DNA of 64,000 nt from Nostoc sp. PCC 7524 (GTDB lineage Bacteria; Cyanobacteriota; Cyanobacteriia; Cyanobacteriales; Nostocaceae): NCBI RefSeq assembly GCF_000316645.1, contig NC_019684.1:2323501-2387500 (forward strand), given 5' to 3'. Position numbers and translations under genes: made by a program. Every line of letters begins with the position of its first letter. Positions within the stretch are counted from its first letter, which is position 1. Shown one piece after another: positions 8,169 through 15,904 of this stretch. The notes below the pieces were generated by a model. The model did not search any database. It had not been told where the DNA came from and saw only the letters and a list, made by a program, of their open reading frames with translations.

Positions 8169-9032
8169 TCAATCAGTATTTTGATTGAGCCATTGTTCCA
8201 ATTGACTAATTTCGGTGAAATCTAATAATGCTTCTGCTAAATCTTCTAGCTTACTCGTTGATAAACTCTGAATTTGTGTTTGTGTAGCTAAGGGTATAAC
8301 ACCAAAACGACGCTGAATTAATCGTGATACTAAATTTACTCCTTCTTGTTGCAGACCTCGTTCTAGTCCTTCCTTTAAAATTTCTTGATACCAAGGTGAT
8401 TCTCTTAGAATACTCATATCCCACCTCATAATTTGCTGTACTAGGGGTATATCTAAGACAAAGCTAGCAAAAAAAGATAATAGCGGCTCTAACTCTTGTA
8501 ACTTTTCGTCTGCCCTTAATAATTGTACAGCTTGGCGTACAATAGTTTCTTGTGCGCCATTTTTCAGAATTGGTACAAACGGTAATAATGCAGATAATTG
8601 CTGTTCAAATACTAAATTTACATCTACTTCCCACAAGTTGATTACTCGGTAGTCTTGATGAGCCATCATTCCCATAATCTCTGAATGATAGTAGTTAGCA
8701 ATTACCTGGGTGGTAGAAATGGGCAAAATATTAATTAATACCGGATAAACTGGTAAATTGTAGCGTTCCTCTGCTAAGGCTGCATAAGCGCGGATACGCT
8801 GGGGCATTCTGGAACTGTATCGTAATTGTAATTCATTCAGGATGAGAAACTCTCCCTCTTGGGGACTCGACACTTTGAGTAAGACATCATTTTCTCTTGC
8901 TACCCATTGAAATTCTGAGGAGAGAATTTCTTGCACTGTCAGGTTTTGGTTTTGTGTTAACCAACGTACCCACTGATTAGGTGATAGGCTAATTAATCGC
9001 TTACTACCGATATCGGACTTTTGCTTGCTCAC
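8169..9032 (-). CDS. Rpn-family nuclease/transposase-like protein with DUF4351 C-terminus (287 aa)
   Basis: This belongs to a family very abundant in cyanobacteria: a PD-(D/E)XK nuclease-like N-terminal domain related to Rpn (recombination-promoting nuclease) proteins and a DUF4351 tail. The candidate nuclease core includes EFLILNELQLRYSSRMPQRI, where the E-x-Q pattern is typical, followed by YNLPVYPVLINILPIST. The tail LIQRRFGVIPLATQTQIQSL with DLAEALLDFTEISQLEQWL is DUF4351. The first part of the usual catalytic aspartate motif is not obvious. The gene stands alone between non-coding stretches and 42-bp direct repeats, suggesting independent acquisition into the polysaccharide island. Function in the cell is unproved; Rpn proteins in E. 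coli promote recombination. Confidence 0.75.
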   Translation of the reverse strand: MSKQKSDIGSKRLISLSPNQWVRWLTQNQNLTVQEILSSEFQWVARENDVLLKVSSPQEGEFLILNELQLRYSSRMPQRIRAYAALAEERYNLPVYPVLINILPISTTQVIANYYHSEIMGMMAHQDYRVINLWEVDVNLVFEQQLSALLPFVPILKNGAQETIVRQAVQLLRADEKLQELEPLLSFFASFVLDIPLVQQIMRWDMSILRESPWYQEILKEGLERGLQQEGVNLVSRLIQRRFGVIPLATQTQIQSLSTSKLEDLAEALLDFTEISQLEQWLNQNTD

Positions 9033-9210
9033 TATTTTGAAACTCGTTGCCTTATGGCAGTGATGTCTGATATGTTTTTTTAGTTAATCGTCCTATATTG
9101 TCCCAGTCCAGGCGATCGCACTCTTGTTTAACCAACTGACTTAATTCACTTTAGTCTGTATACTTGCGTTGAGAGTATGCAATAAGCATTGGTTATCTAC
9201 TTACTATGAA

Positions 9211-9252
9211 AGCGATCGCCTTCTCCAAGCAGACACATCGCTCTAGTTTAAA
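9211..9252. repeat. Direct repeat, copy 2, flanking the Rpn-like gene
   Basis: Second copy of the 42-bp repeat at 8096-8137, same orientation, about five mismatches. It lies in the 270-bp gap upstream of the Rpn-like gene. No other gene or clear signal is seen in that gap apart from a further HIP1-like site. Confidence 0.75.
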
Positions 9253-9302
9253 TTTGAGATAATTTATGACTCACTAAGTCATCAGTGTCCATTACAATTT
9301 AA

Positions 9303-10214
9303 TTAACACCAAGCCCCTAATTGTAAATCATAGTCACCAGCTTGTACTGATGGATAATCTCCCTTCTCAACCCTGTCAATAACTGTAGGTAGTGATTGAA
9401 TAAATTTAGCACCGTGATCTGGGGTGTGTAGCGTCCAAGCTTGGGGAGAATCTAAATCTATACGCACATAACCAGTTTCTTTTAAACGGTGAGAAACCAT
9501 AACTTCCCAGTTCCAAATCGCACTTTGACCAGTAAAATAACTGAGGAGGCGACGTTTCCAAGAAATCCATAAGGGCTGAAGTGGAAGCATTTGTTTCAGA
9601 CGCTGGCGATTCACTAAAAACTTACGACTGGTAAAGTCAGTAAAGCTATAATGACCAGAAGTATGTCTTTGATAATCAACACCTCGTTGTTTAAGAGACC
9701 CATCGCCAGAAGGTGGTCCAGATAATGGAGAAACAAACATAATATCTGGATTCTCTTGCATCAAGTTAATGCCATCTTGAATCCAATTATGTCCTGTTTG
9801 TTGATATAACAGCATATCGCTATCGAAATGAACAATGTAATCACTTGCGGCTGATTCTATAGCAAATATACTGCCAAGAATGGGATAACCGCGATAGTTG
9901 TGAGTTGTTTTAATGTCACGACCAAAATGTTTTTGATAAACTTGTTTGCGGTACCGTGGAGAATAGTCAATATCCAGCAATTTATCAACTACTTTCTGCT
10001 CTTTTAGCTGTTGACAACATAACCGCAGTTCTTGAAGTGAACCGATTCCCAGACGATGACGATAATTTCCAGACAGGGGAGCAGTATCTATAATTAGTAC
10101 CCGTTCAGTAAATTCAAATTGGCATTCCTTAACTAGATGCGGGATAGTTTGCATCATAAATGGAATGTCTGTGCGAGCTACGAGGATAGATAATGTACAA
10201 TTTGAGGAATTCAT
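9303..10214 (-). CDS. Glycosyltransferase-like protein, GT-A fold (303 aa)
   Basis: LSILVARTDIPFMMQTIPHL opens the domain and RVLIIDTAPLSGNYR follows as the nucleotide-binding region; SDYIVHFDSDMLLYQQ gives a DXD-type site near residue 165 of the longer frame. The middle and C-terminal parts have many aromatic residues (ISWKRRLLSYFTGQSAIWNW). This is consistent with a divergent GT2-type transferase. The ATG at 10214 is preferred; the frame extends 14 codons further upstream but that segment (MSNHQIETNRNRVI) is not domain-like. It is transcribed in the same direction as its neighbours, 78 bp from the pyruvyltransferase-like gene. The substrate is unknown. Confidence 0.68.
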   Translation of the reverse strand: MNSSNCTLSILVARTDIPFMMQTIPHLVKECQFEFTERVLIIDTAPLSGNYRHRLGIGSLQELRLCCQQLKEQKVVDKLLDIDYSPRYRKQVYQKHFGRDIKTTHNYRGYPILGSIFAIESAASDYIVHFDSDMLLYQQTGHNWIQDGINLMQENPDIMFVSPLSGPPSGDGSLKQRGVDYQRHTSGHYSFTDFTSRKFLVNRQRLKQMLPLQPLWISWKRRLLSYFTGQSAIWNWEVMVSHRLKETGYVRIDLDSPQAWTLHTPDHGAKFIQSLPTVIDRVEKGDYPSVQAGDYDLQLGAWC

Positions 10215-10291
10215 TATTACTCTGTTTCTATTAGTTTCAATTTGATGGTTTGACATAATATAATTTCATCTGTCAAATCAGTCCTTAAAGA

Positions 10292-11572
10292 TTAAGTCAA
10301 TGAGTGGAATCTTTCAATAGCTCTTTGCAGAACAATATGGCTGGCAAGTTTGTCATTAGCAATACAATTTTTTAATAAATCTCTATAATTTTCACATGAT
10401 TGCAAAACATCTGCCAACATATCTAGTGTGTTTTCCACTGGCTCTGAACATTCTAATGGGTTAAAGCAGAGATTTTCTATGTGATAATCTCGAAATATCC
10501 CTAAAGTTTTTAATCGCTTAAAGATAGAAATTGATGGTGTTGCTGTTGAGAGAGCAAAAAGTTGAAAATGAAATCGAGTTCCAATACATACCTTACACTT
10601 TTTTACTAGTGCCTTATGAATGTTAGGTAATGTATCATATGGAATAATTATTATGCGTTTCGATAGATTATTATGCGTTTTCTCTATTTCTTTTAAAATA
10701 TTAGTTTGATAATTAACATCAGCAGGCTCATGGGGGAAAAACATCAGACTAGATTGTGGAAATTTGTCTAATATGCTTTGCACTAATTGTTGATCGAATT
10801 GTTGCTCTCTTTCTCCTCTTGATTGAATGGAAATACCAATTAAATCATGATTTTCTTTGTCTGTTATTTCCTGAAAATTCTCATTTAATTCATGTTCTGG
10901 TAAATTCCAAACTGCGTCTTTTTCCCTGATAATATAAGATTCATTGATACCTAAATCTTTTAAAAGTTGAATGCTTTTGTCTTCTCTAGTGCCAATTAAG
11001 GAAACATTGCAAAAAACTTTTTTAACTAACCATTTATCTTTACCAGAAGTTAAAGGTCCTATCGTTTGTCCACAAAGGTAAACAGGAATATCTAATCTAC
11101 GGCAAATTTCAATTAGCATTAAACTTGGGTACAGCCAACTTAAGCGCAAATGGGAATTCAGATATCCTCCTCCAGAAAAAATTAAAATTTTACATCGATT
11201 GAGGGACTTAATAAAAAAAATAAGTTCATCATCAGTTGCACTTATTTTATCTATAGGTTGAGAACATTCAGAAAGTAAATCAAAGGACTTGAAAATCCAA
11301 TTAATTCGATAATATAGTCTTTCTAAGGAGTTAGAAGCATTAAGGAGGTGATTAGTTACGTCTCTAGTAAAACACCGGAATGCAGGAGAGATTTCAACTT
11401 GTTGATTTGTGACTAAGTTTTTAGTAATTTCTGGTGTAGAACAAAATAACTGAATTTTTGCTTCTGGAATTTCTTCTTCAAGTTTCCTGAGAGTTTCGAG
11501 CAAAATTGCATCATCCCCAACATGAATTCCACTCCAACCACCAAATAATCCTATGGAATCTCTCTGTAGCAT
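10292..11572 (-). CDS. Polysaccharide pyruvyltransferase family protein (426 aa)
   Basis: The protein fits the polysaccharide pyruvyltransferase (CsaB/WcaK) family, which transfers pyruvate from phosphoenolpyruvate to form a ketal on a sugar. It begins IGLFGGWSGIHVGDDAILLE, with the GxxGDxA/D pattern typical of the family, then ILIFSGGGYLNSHLRLSWLY, IPVYLCGQTIGPLTSGKDKW and, near the C-terminus, CKVCIGTRFHFQLFALSTATP with the conserved R-x-H. Pyruvylation makes surface glycans negatively charged. This is the first of three such domains in the island, the others being at 18857-21025 and 21044-22315. Confidence 0.82.
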   Translation of the reverse strand: MLQRDSIGLFGGWSGIHVGDDAILLETLRKLEEEIPEAKIQLFCSTPEITKNLVTNQQVEISPAFRCFTRDVTNHLLNASNSLERLYYRINWIFKSFDLLSECSQPIDKISATDDELIFFIKSLNRCKILIFSGGGYLNSHLRLSWLYPSLMLIEICRRLDIPVYLCGQTIGPLTSGKDKWLVKKVFCNVSLIGTREDKSIQLLKDLGINESYIIREKDAVWNLPEHELNENFQEITDKENHDLIGISIQSRGEREQQFDQQLVQSILDKFPQSSLMFFPHEPADVNYQTNILKEIEKTHNNLSKRIIIIPYDTLPNIHKALVKKCKVCIGTRFHFQLFALSTATPSISIFKRLKTLGIFRDYHIENLCFNPLECSEPVENTLDMLADVLQSCENYRDLLKNCIANDKLASHIVLQRAIERFHSLT

Positions 11573-11607
11573 TTTATTGATTACTCCTATCTATTTAAAA
11601 TAATTGA

Positions 11608-12711
11608 TTAGTTACTTGCTGTGGCTATGCAATAAGTTTTTGCTGTGTCCTGTGCGATTTTGTTCCAGTTTAAGCGATCGCAAGCTTTTATTACATCTTG
11701 ACTAAGCTGCCTCAGATCGTTTTTCAGGCTCATATCCATAGATTTGAAAAGTCCAGATATATCATCTGCTTCATATAGCAGTTGGTCAGCATTTCCTAAA
11801 TACTCAGGAATGCTTCCAATTCTGGGAGCAATCACAGGCAATCCGTAGGTCATTGCAAGAATTAAGCTGCCTGAGTTGAGAATATTTTCATAAGGGAGAA
11901 CTACAACTGTTGCAGCACTAAAAAATAGATGAATTCGCTCTTCATCGATAAATTCAGGAATTAGTGCAATACCTTTTGTATTTACAATCTTTTGCTGAAG
12001 CTTGGTTGCATATATACTATCTGCCTTTCCTGCAATAAGGAGGGTGTGTTGTGAAAATACATCTTGGTTTTTACTCCAAGTGTCGATTAATTTTTCAATT
12101 CCTTTGTATGGTCTTAAAAGACCTAAATTTAAAAAAATATAGCCTTGAGATGGTAAATCTAATTTTTGCCGTGCAATGGACTGTTCAATAGGAGGATGAT
12201 AAACATCCCGATAGTGTCCATGCAGAATCACGCTAGCTTTTTGAGGAGAAAACTGATATTCCTGCGCGATCACTTCAAGTGTTGCTTGATTATGTAAGAT
12301 GATACTGTCAACCATTTTAGCTAAATTGCGCCGTAGCCATAACTCTATAGCTGGAAAATGACTATCATGGTTAACACGGTTGTGAATTGTCCAGACAATC
12401 TTTACTCCAGCTAGTTTGACTAAAGCTACATCAAGTAAAAACTTGACTGTATAGGCTAATTTGAAGAAACTATTTTTTCCTTTTAGATAAGGTAGTATCC
12501 AATGCAAATGGATAAGGTCATAGCGTTGTTGTGAATAAATTACTTCTCTAATTAAAGGGAGAAATCGGCGATATCCTTGAGGAAAGTTAACCTTGACTCC
12601 ATATTCCTCCAATGATTTAGCTAGTAAAGCCTGATATGGATTAGCATCTCGATTATCAGGCAGCATTAGTACGGTGATCTGATTAGATTGAGATGCAGTC
12701 ATACTATTCAA
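11608..12711 (-). CDS. Glycosyltransferase family 4 (367 aa)
   Basis: A GT-B enzyme. The acceptor half holds YDLIHLHWILPYLKGKNSFF and KIVWTIHNRVNHDSHFPAIE; the donor half holds YIFLNLGLLRPYKGIEKLID and ATVVVLPYENILNSGSLILA, a variant of the EX7E region in which NSGS replaces the usual residues, as seen in some GT4 enzymes. The ATG overlaps the last codons of the upstream gene by 4 bp (ATGA type), so translation is coupled. It probably extends the lipid-linked repeat unit; donor unknown. Confidence 0.84.
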   Translation of the reverse strand: MNSMTASQSNQITVLMLPDNRDANPYQALLAKSLEEYGVKVNFPQGYRRFLPLIREVIYSQQRYDLIHLHWILPYLKGKNSFFKLAYTVKFLLDVALVKLAGVKIVWTIHNRVNHDSHFPAIELWLRRNLAKMVDSIILHNQATLEVIAQEYQFSPQKASVILHGHYRDVYHPPIEQSIARQKLDLPSQGYIFLNLGLLRPYKGIEKLIDTWSKNQDVFSQHTLLIAGKADSIYATKLQQKIVNTKGIALIPEFIDEERIHLFFSAATVVVLPYENILNSGSLILAMTYGLPVIAPRIGSIPEYLGNADQLLYEADDISGLFKSMDMSLKNDLRQLSQDVIKACDRLNWNKIAQDTAKTYCIATASN

Positions 12712-13607
12712 AGACTCATCTTTTTTAAGAATCCAGAATTAACCAAATGCCGAATACCCTCCCCATACATCAAATGTCTGATTTGACCGACATAATGACG
12801 ACAAGAAGAACCGTTAATACTACCTTCTAAATGGACATCGTAAGCAGGGGGTAACAGTTCTACACCAAAACGGGAACTGCACAAAGCATAAATTGTCTGC
12901 TCAATGCGCCAGAAGTGTCCAATAATACTAGGTAGTGCTAGAAATTCTTCTATCCAATCAAAAGATAGCGATCGCTTGTGAATTAGTCCCAATCCAGAAT
13001 TGACTCTCTCTGCTAAATCAAAACCTAAACGGGTTTTGACTTCTTCTGGTTCTACGGTGTAGGAACTGGCTACATCAGCATTGAGTGTATTGAGTTGATA
13101 GTCTGGGTTTTCGATGCGGTTGAGTAGTTCGGTGGGTGCTGCAAAAAATAAGATGTCGCTGTCTAGCAGCAACATGCGATCGCTCTGCAAATATTCCGCA
13201 AAATCAAATACTTTGGGTGAAAGGTTATTGGTTTTACGAAACTCCAAACAACGGGGATAAGACTGTAACGTTTTTATTATACGCTCATCTGCACTTTGGC
13301 GGTCAATGATCCGGGCGTTGGGAAAGTGATATTGTAAAGTGTTTCGATTTTCAGTTGTCAATGTACCGTCATCGTGGATACACAGAGCATACTGTCGTTG
13401 GGAATAGTAATAAAAGGTTTTTAGTGTCCAAATCAAATTTAGCCAATCGTTAGAACAGGTAAATACATGAATTTCGCAGGTTTTATCTGTTGTTGCTGTA
13501 ATTGGTTGAGTTTTTAAAATGCGTTGTCTAACTGCATCTCTAAAATGTGCAACCTGTAAACCATGCTGATATTTTTGTTGGAATTTTAAGGCTATACGAC
13601 CAATCAT
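12708..13607 (-). CDS. Nucleotide-diphospho-sugar transferase-like protein (299 aa)
   Basis: A paralogue-like partner of the protein at 1510-2433. QSDRMLLLDSDILFFAAPTE provides a DXD-type metal site at about residue 153, ERVNSGLGLIHKRSLSFDWI follows, and YVGQIRHLMYGEGIRHLVNS ends the protein. The N-terminus is basic and helical (IALKFQQKYQHGLQVAHFRD). The arrangement points to a GT-A type glycosyltransferase, probably GT8-like or a related group, but no family is certain. It overlaps the following GT4 gene by 4 bp. A 110-bp AT-rich gap separates it from the GT2 gene to the right. Confidence 0.7.
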   Translation of the reverse strand: MIGRIALKFQQKYQHGLQVAHFRDAVRQRILKTQPITATTDKTCEIHVFTCSNDWLNLIWTLKTFYYYSQRQYALCIHDDGTLTTENRNTLQYHFPNARIIDRQSADERIIKTLQSYPRCLEFRKTNNLSPKVFDFAEYLQSDRMLLLDSDILFFAAPTELLNRIENPDYQLNTLNADVASSYTVEPEEVKTRLGFDLAERVNSGLGLIHKRSLSFDWIEEFLALPSIIGHFWRIEQTIYALCSSRFGVELLPPAYDVHLEGSINGSSCRHYVGQIRHLMYGEGIRHLVNSGFLKKMSL

Positions 13608-13719
13608 TTTTTTATTACTTATCTCGAAAATTTACTTAATATTGCTATTTGATCAACTGATGATTTTTGAAACTCAATGAGTATTTATAAATTTCTAACC
13701 ATTAGTTTTATTGGTTATT

Positions 13720-14745
13720 CTATGAATTTAAAAGACTGGATTCCTTATTAAACAAAGTTTGCTTTATAGAAAGTAATAGTTTCCATAAGGCAGAACCATA
13801 TTGCTCACCAATGATGAAATTAATTAGCACCCAGTATGTTTTAGTTGCTAAAGGGTTGCTTTTGAAAATCCTGACTATATACTTGAAGCTGGAATGATAA
13901 AACCCGGATTCTCGTGCAATTACACACCATCTACAATAAGCTTCGTATTCTGGATCATTTGCTGACTTGTTTGGAACTTGTACAGAATCTACATTCTGTG
14001 ATAGAAAAGGTTTGATCTCGCTGTCTAATGAAAGTTGTAGATTGGCAATTGCTCGATTATATATTGTTTGCTTAATTTCATTAACTCTTACCTGATTCCG
14101 TGTGTGAGAAATACTGCCAATATGCCATCGATACCACAGCATACGCTCAGGTAAATTTGCTAGTTTACCGTGTTTTGCTAGCTTGAGAAATAAATCTACA
14201 TCTTCAAAGTGATATTCTTGGGTGTACCCTCCTACTAACCGAACTAATTCTGTTCGCATCATCACTGTGGGGTGGCAGATGCGCGAGCCTTGCCATTGCA
14301 GCAGTTCTTTTACAAGTTGCTCATGCTCTTGAGTAATTTCTGGTTGATATATTACATCTCCGTCTGGGTCAATCACTGTTAATGCTGTTCCCAAGGCGAC
14401 GCAATCAGGATTTTGCTCTAGATAATTAACCTGCAACTCAAAGCGTTGAGAATCTGCTATGTCATCTCCATCCATTCTGGCTATATACTTGCCACTGGCA
14501 AGACTGACTCCCTTTTGTAGAGTTCTGCATAAACCCATGTTAGGGTGATGATGTACCTTAACTCGTGGGTCGATTTGGGCATATTTTTGAGCGATCGCTA
14601 GACTCTGATCACTCGAACCATCATCTAGGAGTAGTAATTCAAAATTTTTATAAGTTTGATTCAGAATGCTTTGAATTGCAGTTTCTAAATACTGCTCCGT
14701 ATTATAGAAGGGAAGTATAACGGAAATCAAAGGGTAATCGCTCAT
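13720..14745 (-). CDS. Glycosyltransferase family 2 (341 aa)
   Basis: LISVILPFYNTEQYLETAIQ, FELLLLDDGSSDQSLAIAQ and ASGKYIARMDGDDIADSQRF (DXD site) define a family 2 enzyme, and YHFEDVDLFLKLAKHGKLA is the ED acceptor motif. The ATG at 14745 is chosen because AGGAG (14750-14754) lies 4 bp before it; an ATG seven codons upstream (14766) would overlap the preceding gene by 7 bp and has no well-spaced ribosome binding site. The C-terminal 100 residues contain YRLVIR-like basic and hydrophobic segments that could be membrane-associated. It follows the nonulosonate cassette directly. Confidence 0.87.
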   Translation of the reverse strand: MSDYPLISVILPFYNTEQYLETAIQSILNQTYKNFELLLLDDGSSDQSLAIAQKYAQIDPRVKVHHHPNMGLCRTLQKGVSLASGKYIARMDGDDIADSQRFELQVNYLEQNPDCVALGTALTVIDPDGDVIYQPEITQEHEQLVKELLQWQGSRICHPTVMMRTELVRLVGGYTQEYHFEDVDLFLKLAKHGKLANLPERMLWYRWHIGSISHTRNQVRVNEIKQTIYNRAIANLQLSLDSEIKPFLSQNVDSVQVPNKSANDPEYEAYCRWCVIARESGFYHSSFKYIVRIFKSNPLATKTYWVLINFIIGEQYGSALWKLLLSIKQTLFNKESSLLNS

Positions 14746-14759
14746 ACTACTCCTATCAT

Positions 14760-15899
14760 CTAACATACCTCTTCAATGTTTTGAAGGGTCAATTCTACAA
14801 GATTACGAAAATCACCTTGAAGATATTGCAACAACTGCCTCGCACACGTTAAGGTTTTGATGCCATAAATATAATTCAAGTAAAATAAAGAGCTACTGAC
14901 AGTTGAAACACAAAGGTCTATTTTATTTTGTGAGACTATCACTTCTATAGGTATCTTTTGTTCACCTTCGAGGTAAACAAAATTGTCTAATGTAATGATT
15001 TGTTTGAATTCTTCAAAAAGAGGAATTTGGTTACGGGGATGTTCTTTCCAAAAAATTTTATAGCCTTGTGCTGTTAGCTTTTGGATAACATGAGCAAAAA
15101 CTGCAACTTCGCTTTCTCGTGGAAAGTAATCAAGATGGCAGAAATTTGAACCAATTAGTAAAGCTGTCTTGGTGTGATGATGGGTTACTTCTGGATAGAG
15201 TTGGCAGTCAAAGCGGTGATTTAGTTCAGCAAATAATTTTTGTAATATATTTTTGTTGACATATTCTACGCGAATGTTGCGGAATACTGCTGGAATAGGA
15301 ATTTGTGTACCAAGAACTGAGTAAAATTTAACAATGCGTCTGAGATGCGATCGCTTAATTCCTTTATGGTACCAATCAACTTCGTGAGAAATAACTTCTC
15401 TGACAAATTTCTTGTATCTGGCTAGGGCTTCTCTAGGGTGAATCCAATTTACCTGGGGTAAACTAATTAAGTAATTATTGGCTAGGTATGTATGTAGCCC
15501 ATCTTCATACATCACTATTTTTGCCTGAGAAAATATGTCTGCAAAAAAGCGTTCATCACGGAATTGGATTTTACATAGCCATATCTCCTCAACTGCATCT
15601 GGACTATCTAGATCAAAGTGCTTTACTATTTCTTGAACAGCAGAATTTTGTTCTTTGTTCAGGTTTCTATCCCATTCTGATGTCACCCACTTGACTTGAA
15701 TTACACCTTGCCAATTCCAAAATTTATAACTGTTTTTCTCAACAAAATCCATGAGTTCAGTGTTGGCACTGGCAAGTGAATACACTACCAAATAGTCTTT
15801 ATATATGGTGTGAGGATGATGCAGCCTTTCTTGCTCAAAGGCTGCAACGACCATACATAGCTGCCAGATGCCATTAACGAATGCAAATCTAGTTTTCAT
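14760..15899 (-). CDS. Polysialyltransferase-like glycosyltransferase (PF07388/GT-B type, 379 aa)
   Basis: The protein shows the signature pattern of bacterial sialyl/polysialyltransferases: KIVMYEDGLHTYLANNYLIS (E/D-D-G motif), KIFWKEHPRNQIPLFEEF (HP motif) and KIDLCVSTVSSSLFYLNYIY (S motif). The HP and S motifs bind the CMP part of the donor in this group. The opening TRFAFVNGIWQLCMVVAAFE fits the family's first domain. It follows the NeuB-fusion and NeuA genes directly, so a CMP-activated nonulosonic acid is the likely donor. ATG at 15899 is preferred; the TTG at 15914 would overlap the NeuB fusion by 10 bp. Whether it adds one residue or a polymer cannot be told. Confidence 0.75.
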   Translation of the reverse strand: MKTRFAFVNGIWQLCMVVAAFEQERLHHPHTIYKDYLVVYSLASANTELMDFVEKNSYKFWNWQGVIQVKWVTSEWDRNLNKEQNSAVQEIVKHFDLDSPDAVEEIWLCKIQFRDERFFADIFSQAKIVMYEDGLHTYLANNYLISLPQVNWIHPREALARYKKFVREVISHEVDWYHKGIKRSHLRRIVKFYSVLGTQIPIPAVFRNIRVEYVNKNILQKLFAELNHRFDCQLYPEVTHHHTKTALLIGSNFCHLDYFPRESEVAVFAHVIQKLTAQGYKIFWKEHPRNQIPLFEEFKQIITLDNFVYLEGEQKIPIEVIVSQNKIDLCVSTVSSSLFYLNYIYGIKTLTCARQLLQYLQGDFRNLVELTLQNIEEVC

Positions 15900-15904
15900 T
15901 GGAG

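Noticed and set aside
14760..14766. Overlap of the GT2 start with the polysialyltransferase-like gene end taken as coupling
   Set aside because: The better start at 14745 has AGGAG at the right distance, so no overlap is needed.
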